A DNA stretch of 8,756 nucleotides, from the NCBI GenBank assembly GCA_938003595.1, contig CALKYH010000043.1, positions 1-8,756 of the forward strand. Direction: 5' to 3'. Position numbers and translations under genes: made by a program. Origin of the DNA: an uncultured bacterium (GTDB lineage: Bacteria; Planctomycetota; Phycisphaerae; Phycisphaerales; UBA1924). Shown one piece after another: positions 5,160 through 8,756 of the stretch (positions are counted from its first letter, which is position 1; each line of letters starts with the position of its first letter). The notes under the pieces were generated by a model that did no database searches, was not told the origin of the DNA, and saw nothing but the letters and a program-made list of their open reading frames with translations.

Positions 5160-6437
5160 TCAGGCGGCGTGGCGGCCGAGGGTGCGCCCGGGGTGCGGCG
5201 CCTGCGCGGCGACGCGGCGCGGGGTGATCGCCAGCGCCGTCAGGTCGTCGTGCTGGTGCAGCGAGCCGATCTGGGCGTCGAGCGCGCGCCCGAGGTCGTC
5301 GATCGCGCCCCGCAGCGCGGCGCCCTCTCGGACGCGCGCGGCCAGGTCGGTGAAGTGGCGGATGTAGTGCGTGGTCGGCAGGCGGCGGCCGTACTGATCG
5401 GCGCCGGGCTCGGGGAAGGCGGTCTCGAAGCCGTCGGAGTGGAGGATCAGCGTCTCGCCGTGGTGGAGGGTGAAGCTGATCTCGGGGTAGCGCTCGCCGG
5501 GGAAGACGCCGAGCAGGCCGCCGTCGGTCTCGATCTTCTCGATGTCGCCGTCGGTCATGCGCAGGGGCCAGGGGTGGCCGGCGGAGGCGATGGTGACGGT
5601 GCGCGTGGAGTTGTCGATGACGCCGTAGATCGCGGAGGCGAAGCGCGGGCTCTCGCCCTGGCGGCGGATGAGCTCTTCGTTGAGTCGGAACAGCGCCTCG
5701 CCGGGGGGGACGATGCGGGTCTGGTCGCCGGTCGTCTCCTTCATGGTGAGGGAGCGGGCGATGACCATGGTCATGAGCGCCGCGGGCACGCCGTGGCCGA
5801 TGGCGTCGGCGATGAAGAAGCCGACATGGTTGTGGTCGAGAGGGACGATGTCGTAGATGTCTCCGGAGACATAGCCGCAGGGCCGGAACAGGACGCCGAA
5901 GTCCAGCGAGGGGATGGTGGGCAGCTCCTTGGGGAGGAAGTCGCGCTGGACGAGCGCCGCGAGCTGGAGTTCCTCGTGGACGCGGTCCATCTCGCCCCGG
6001 ATGCCGGACTGGTAGCGGCGCGCGAAGCGGACTTCCTGGAGCATGGCGTCGAACGCGGGCTGTCGCTGGGCGAGGGTGGCGAGCACGGCGCCGGCGACGC
6101 GCGGCTCGGCGTTGCGGGGCAGGAGCATGACGGCGTCGGAGGCGAGTTCGTCGAGCGAGTGATCGTCGGCCTCGGGCAGGAGGAAGAGCGCCGGCATGCC
6201 GCGCTGGTAGAGGGCGTCGGCGAAGCTGTGCAGGGCGCGCCGGTCGAGGTCGTCGATGACGAGGGCGACGGCGGCGCCGGCGATGCGCGCTGGCTCGCGC
6301 TCGGCGGCTTCGTAGGTCATGAGCTGGAGGGTGGGGGGGACGCCTCGGATCGGCCAGTGGTCGGCGACGGCCCGCCACCAGGTGGCCTGCCAGCGCTCGG
6401 GCGCGTCGGCGACGAGCGTGATGGTGGGGCTGGGCAT
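5160..6437 (-). CDS. RsbU-type PP2C phosphatase (SpoIIE domain) with receiver-like N-terminus
   Basis: A 425-residue serine/threonine phosphatase of the SpoIIE/RsbU type. These usually dephosphorylate STAS anti-anti-sigma proteins in partner-switching control. The first 125 or so residues resemble a degenerate receiver (ALVIDDLDRRALHSF at 58-72, LFLLPEADD at 84-92), but I cannot assign a phosphoacceptor Asp with confidence. A helical linker follows (about 130-172), ending in LAALVQRDFLPKELP, the typical signalling helix before this phosphatase domain. In the catalytic domain (about 175-405) the metal-binding acidic residues are visible: Asp193 (SGDIYD), Asp211 (IADAIGHG), Asp335 (HSDG) and Asp397-Asp398 (HQHDDLT). 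It therefore looks active. The ATG at 6437 has GGAGG in the 15 nt upstream. No anti-sigma or STAS gene lies nearby, so its partner is unknown. It sits 53 bp upstream of lpxA on the same strand. The domain call is secure; the pathway is inferred. Confidence 0.92.
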   Translation of the reverse strand: MPSPTITLVADAPERWQATWWRAVADHWPIRGVPPTLQLMTYEAAEREPARIAGAAVALVIDDLDRRALHSFADALYQRGMPALFLLPEADDHSLDELASDAVMLLPRNAEPRVAGAVLATLAQRQPAFDAMLQEVRFARRYQSGIRGEMDRVHEELQLAALVQRDFLPKELPTIPSLDFGVLFRPCGYVSGDIYDIVPLDHNHVGFFIADAIGHGVPAALMTMVIARSLTMKETTGDQTRIVPPGEALFRLNEELIRRQGESPRFASAIYGVIDNSTRTVTIASAGHPWPLRMTDGDIEKIETDGGLLGVFPGERYPEISFTLHHGETLILHSDGFETAFPEPGADQYGRRLPTTHYIRHFTDLAARVREGAALRGAIDDLGRALDAQIGSLHQHDDLTALAITPRRVAAQAPHPGRTLGRHAA

Positions 6438-6454
6438 CCCTCGTCCTCCGCGCG

Positions 6455-6460
6455 ATTATG
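6455..6460 (-). promoter_or_regulatory. possible -10 box for the PP2C phosphatase gene
   Basis: CATAAT, 5 of 6 to the -10 consensus, lies 17 nt before the phosphatase ATG in otherwise GC-rich DNA. No -35 is evident. It is placed to give a leader of about 10 nt that includes part of the Shine-Dalgarno. It would let this gene be expressed apart from the upstream DUF192 gene. Confidence 0.3.
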
Positions 6461-6512
6461 GGGCCCGGGAGACGGTGCGCCTTCCGTGGTCCGCGGCGGG
6501 GTTGGGATCGGC

Positions 6513-7067
6513 CTATCGCGCGCGGGCCTTGAGGCCCTGCACATCGAACTTGACCAGGTCGCCCTCCCCCAGACCGATTTCCCGGAGCCGCCCGCCCGCG
6601 ACCTCGACGACGAACTGCGCGGGGAAGCGGCTGTCGTAGCGCTGCAGGCGCATGTTGTAGTCGTAGTCCGATTCGCCGGGCTTCTGCGGGTCCTCCGGGA
6701 CCATCTCGTGGATGCGGACGACGCGCCCTGCTGGGTCGAGGTACGCGATGTCGATGGGGATGGGGCAGTCACGCATCACGAAGGACTGGCGTGCGGCGTA
6801 GGGGAACACGAAGAGCATGCCGCCGTCTTTCGCGATCTCCTTGCGGCCTCCCAGGCCGAGGAAGCGCGTGGCGTCGTCGAGCGCGGGCTCGAGGTGGAAG
6901 GTCTCGCCGTTGAGCACGACCTTGACCGTTTCCTTTTCGGGGGTGTCGGCGACGACCGTCGTGGTCTGCGGCGGGGGATCGGCCGCGTCGCACGCGCTCA
7001 TCGGCAGCGCGCCGGCGACGAGCAGCATCGTGGTGCGGGTCAGGGGGCGGCGTCGCGCAGGAGCCAT
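6513..7067 (-). CDS. DUF192 lipoprotein
   Basis: A 184-residue exported protein with one DUF192 domain (about residues 48-178). The N-terminus has a basic stretch (APARRRPLTRT), a hydrophobic core and a lipobox-like PMSAC, which places the lipidated Cys at residue 26. A Thr/Pro-rich tether follows (about 30-45). Family features are GGMLFVFP (82-89), SFVMRDCPIPIDIAYLD (95-111) with Cys101, and a C-terminal FDVQG. The molecular role of DUF192 is not established to my knowledge. The start at 7067 overlaps the gluQ end by 28 bp. A downstream ATG at 7028 would avoid the overlap but remove the basic n-region of the signal peptide, so I prefer 7067. The overlap suggests co-transcription with gluQ. 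The domain call is secure; lipidation is likely. Confidence 0.88.
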   Translation of the reverse strand: MAPARRRPLTRTTMLLVAGALPMSACDAADPPPQTTTVVADTPEKETVKVVLNGETFHLEPALDDATRFLGLGGRKEIAKDGGMLFVFPYAARQSFVMRDCPIPIDIAYLDPAGRVVRIHEMVPEDPQKPGESDYDYNMRLQRYDSRFPAQFVVEVAGGRLREIGLGEGDLVKFDVQGLKARAR

Positions 7068-8014
7068 GCGTGGTCCTCGGGGGTGCAGGTGACGGGGTCG
7101 CGGGGGATGCTAGCGGGATCGAGGCGTGCGGCGAAGTCGGTCGCGGAGAGGGCCTCGCCGGGGTTCGGCACGCCGCACCAGCGGGCGATGAGGGCGACGA
7201 TGCGCTCCGGCGCGACGCCGGCGGCGCGGAAGGCGTCGATGCGGGTGTCGCCGTGGCGCTTGGCCAGGCGCCGGCCGTCGGGGCCGACGACCAGGGGCAG
7301 GTGCAGGTACGCGGGCTCGGGGGCGAAGCCGAGCGCACGGTAGAGCAGCAGTTGGCGCGCGGCGGAGTCCAGCAGGTCGTCGCCCCGCACGATGTGCGTG
7401 ACGCCCTGGCGGTGGTCGTCCACGACGACGGCGAGCTGATATGCGGGCTGGGCGCGCTTCGTCCAGACGACGAAATCGCCGATGGTGTCGGCGGGCGAGC
7501 GGCGCTGCGGGCCGGCGAACAGGTCGGTGAACTCGACGGCGCCGGGGGGCGTGGCGAAGCGCCAGTTGGTGTCGGGGTGGTCGAAGGCGCGGGGGGCGAG
7601 CGCGGGGCGCAGCTCGATGGGGAAGCGGGACTCGCGCCCGGGCGCGGCGTCGGCGTCCTGCGCGGGTGATTCGTGCGGCGCGCTCATCGCGGCGTCGATC
7701 TGCGCGCGGGTGAGCTCGCAGGGATAGGCCAGGCCCTGCGCGGCGAGGGCGCGCATCGCGCTCGTGTAGGGCGCGAGGTCGTGGGACTGGACGATGGGGC
7801 CCTCGTCCCAGTCCATGCCGAGCCAGCGCAGGGTGTCGGCGACGCCGGCGAGCGCCTCGGGCTTAACGCGCGGGCCGTCGAGGTCCTCGAGGCGGAGGAT
7901 GATGCGCCAGCCGCTCCGCCGCGCGAGGGCCCAGTTCACGAGGAACGACCGCGCGTTGCCCAGGTGGAGGGCGCCGGTGGGCGAGGGGGCGAGGCGTGTG
8001 ACGGGCGGGTGCAT
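7040..8014 (-). CDS. gluQ: glutamyl-queuosine tRNA(Asp) synthetase
   Basis: GluQ (YadB) activates glutamate and attaches it to queuosine at the wobble base of tRNA-Asp. It is a GluRS catalytic core without the anticodon-binding domain. The 324-residue length, with no C-terminal helical domain, distinguishes it from GltX (about 480). Visible motifs are PSPTGALHLGN (10-20, HIGH class), RLEDLDGPR (41-49), TIGDFVVWTKR (177-187), HIVRGDDLLDSAARQ (207-221) and LAKRHGDTRI (250-259, KMSKS class). In many homologues a CxC, Tyr and a further Cys bind zinc; here only Cys99 remains (CELTR, then RFPIELRP). The intervening loop is long and Asp/Ala-rich. I chose the ATG at 8014; a TTG at 8035 is in frame but adds nothing conserved. 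It leads the DUF192 gene, with which it overlaps by 28 bp. Queuosine itself must come from genes elsewhere or from uptake. Confidence 0.93.
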   Translation of the reverse strand: MHPPVTRLAPSPTGALHLGNARSFLVNWALARRSGWRIILRLEDLDGPRVKPEALAGVADTLRWLGMDWDEGPIVQSHDLAPYTSAMRALAAQGLAYPCELTRAQIDAAMSAPHESPAQDADAAPGRESRFPIELRPALAPRAFDHPDTNWRFATPPGAVEFTDLFAGPQRRSPADTIGDFVVWTKRAQPAYQLAVVVDDHRQGVTHIVRGDDLLDSAARQLLLYRALGFAPEPAYLHLPLVVGPDGRRLAKRHGDTRIDAFRAAGVAPERIVALIARWCGVPNPGEALSATDFAARLDPASIPRDPVTCTPEDHAWLLRDAAP

Positions 8015-8112
8015 TCGCGGGGGATTGTGGGGCAATGCGCCGCCTGGCGCCTCGGAAGTGGGGCTGTGGGCGTGAGAATGGGCAAATCTCGACGGTCATC
8101 GAACCGTGTCGC

Positions 8113-8118
8113 TACCCT
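8113..8118 (+). promoter_or_regulatory. possible phhB -10 box
   Basis: TACCCT lies in the short divergent region, in the same form as the candidate metK -10. The hexamer 17 bp upstream (CGACGG) is a poor -35. A start near 8125 would give a leader of about 80 nt before phhB. Weak support. Confidence 0.22.
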
Positions 8119-8128
8119 GTGCGGAGAG

Positions 8129-8209
8129 ATGGACGGACGCCTGTTCGGGCGCCCCTTTCGAGGGCGCCGCGGGGTCCGGGGGCGATTCACGCCGCGGAGA
8201 CACGGATGA
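8129..8209 (+). CDS. possible Arg-rich 26-residue upstream ORF
   Basis: An ATG at 8129 with GGAG just before it opens a 26-residue frame, MDGRLFGRPFRGRRGVRGRF and six more residues, 10 of them Arg. Its TGA (8207-8209) overlaps the phhB start codon as ATGA, the arrangement typical of translational coupling. It also contains the hairpin at 8148-8168. A short Arg-rich frame is easy to get by chance in GC-rich DNA, and the spacing from GGAG to ATG is only 2 nt. This is a candidate only. Confidence 0.25.
   Translation: MDGRLFGRPFRGRRGVRGRFTPRRHG
8148..8168 (+). promoter_or_regulatory. stable hairpin in the phhB leader
   Basis: GGCGCCC (8148-8154) pairs perfectly with GGGCGCC (8162-8168) around the 7-nt loop CTTTCGA. 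It ends 37 nt before the phhB start. No U-tract follows, so it is not a normal terminator. It may protect the leader, or it may belong to the small upstream ORF. Confidence 0.5.
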
Positions 8210-8496
8210 CGACGAAGCTGGACAAACTCACCCCCGCGCAGATCGAGGCGGGGCTCACCAAGCTCGACGAGTGGTCGCTCCTGAACGACGCGATCCAGCG
8301 GACCTACCTGTTCAAGGATTTCGCGGCGTCGATCGCGTTCGTGAACAAGGTCGCGGCGTTCGCCGAGGAGGCTGACCATCACCCGGACATCCTGATCCGC
8401 TACAACAAGGTCACGCTGACGCTGAGCACGCACGACGCGGGCGGGGTGACGGAGAAGGACTTTGCGCTGGCGGCGAAGGCGGATGGGGCGGCGTGA
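8206..8496 (+). CDS. phhB: pterin-4a-carbinolamine dehydratase
   Basis: Dehydrates 4a-hydroxytetrahydropterin to quinonoid dihydropterin, recycling the pterin cofactor of aromatic amino acid hydroxylases. The 96-residue protein has the usual single-domain length. The active-site signature is intact: EEADHHPDILIRYNKVTLTL with His58-His59 (54-73), then STHDAGGVTEKD (74-85) with His76. These match the three catalytic His residues of the family (His61, His62 and His79 in DCoH). The ATG at 8206 follows a GGAG about 8 nt upstream and gives the normal N-terminus (KLDKLTPAQIEAGL). An upstream in-frame start near 8035 would add only low-complexity Arg-rich sequence. No phenylalanine hydroxylase lies in the window. 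It is transcribed away from gluQ and toward the fabF end. Confidence 0.95.
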   Translation: MTTKLDKLTPAQIEAGLTKLDEWSLLNDAIQRTYLFKDFAASIAFVNKVAAFAEEADHHPDILIRYNKVTLTLSTHDAGGVTEKDFALAAKADGAA

Positions 8497-8607
8497 GGGG
8501 GAGCTGAGATTCTTCAGAACCCGGAGCGCGAGCGACGGGCCTTGGGCGTTGGAGAGTAACACTGCGCTGGGATAAGTAGTGCGCGTTGCGCCACGGCTGT
8601 TCGCAGA

Positions 8608-8645
8608 GCCGAACAACCGCGCCACCCGACGCTGGTTCGGCGCGG
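8608..8645. other. overlapping alternative hairpins between convergent genes
   Basis: The 206 bp between phhB and fabF (8497-8702) contain no gene or tRNA that I can recognise. Two perfect 7-bp inverted repeats share bases 8639-8641: GCCGAAC (8608-8614) with GTTCGGC (8635-8641), and CCGCGCC (8617-8623) with GGCGCGG (8639-8645). Only one stem can form at a time. Neither is followed by a U-tract. They may act as a bidirectional transcription end for the two convergent genes. Confidence 0.45.
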
Positions 8646-8702
8646 CATGGTGGTCCGCTCCCTGACGGTCGCGGTTCACCGGACGCTCGATTGGTTGTCC
8701 TC

Positions 8703-8756
8703 TCAGCCCTCGTGCTTGCCGATGACCAGGGTCACATTGTGGCCGCCGAAGCCGAA
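8703..8756 (-). CDS. fabF: beta-ketoacyl-ACP synthase II, C-terminal end
   Basis: Only the last 17 residues and the TGA stop are present: FGFGGHNVTLVIGKHEG. The FGFGGHN motif next to a short C-terminal strand is typical of condensing enzymes of fatty acid synthesis, and in this exact position it fits FabF (KAS II), which elongates acyl-ACP. FabB or a polyketide-type ketosynthase shares the motif and cannot be excluded from so little sequence. The rest of the gene lies beyond the right edge. Confidence 0.75.
   Translation of the reverse strand, partial: FGFGGHNVTLVIGKHEG

Noticed and set aside
3769..5367. Long plus-strand Asp/Gly/Val-rich frame opposite pgl and lpxA
   Set aside because: Its composition is the typical antisense shadow of GC-rich genes, and the opposite strand codes for two well-conserved enzymes.
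4249..6378. Single 709-codon minus-strand frame covering lpxA and the phosphatase gene
   Set aside because: Only its last 285 codons are LpxA. The rest is an Arg/Pro/His-rich shadow of the phosphatase, which has its own frame with intact catalytic motifs.
8497..8702. A tRNA gene or short protein between phhB and fabF
   Set aside because: No T-arm/acceptor combination folds into a cloverleaf, and the open frames crossing the gap are uninformative in composition.

Overview
The window reads as a stretch of chromosome from a high-GC Gram-negative bacterium. I think a planctomycete, perhaps of the Phycisphaerae group, is most likely. The support is the high GC content, several genes without a clear Shine-Dalgarno sequence, an LpxA gene (outer-membrane lipid A synthesis) and a sigma-54 activator. 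That placement is inference, because there is no rRNA or other marker gene. I see no insertion sequence, integrase, phage gene or CRISPR array.

Layout, left to right. The start of metK (minus) is cut by the left edge. A 926-bp stretch without a protein gene follows (386-1311). It holds a candidate metK promoter, a minus-strand intrinsic terminator, a long hairpin-rich segment and, at its right end, a near-consensus sigma-54 (-24/-12) promoter reading leftward. An orphan PAS/AAA+/Fis-type sigma-54 activator (1312-2802, plus) diverges from it, and a six-helix YjdF-like membrane protein (2842-3441, plus) follows. Convergent to these is a minus-strand block. In transcription order it is gluQ, a DUF192 lipoprotein, an RsbU-type PP2C phosphatase, lpxA and pgl. 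To the right, phhB (pterin carbinolamine dehydratase, plus) diverges from gluQ, and the last codons of fabF (minus) enter at the right edge.

How the parts fit. Most genes are housekeeping: SAM synthesis, pentose phosphate pathway, lipid A synthesis, tRNA-Asp modification, pterin recycling and fatty acid elongation. The most unusual part is the left intergenic region. A sigma-54 promoter faces away from a sigma-54 activator gene, and about 660 nt further on lies a terminator on the same strand, with no convincing ORF between. The simplest reading is a sigma-54-dependent structured noncoding RNA controlled by its divergent activator. The main alternative is a very long, attenuated 5' leader of metK. 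Further points are a probably leaderless lpxA start behind a perfect TATAAT, a GluQ that has lost most of its zinc ligands, and a small Arg-rich ORF overlapping the phhB start codon.
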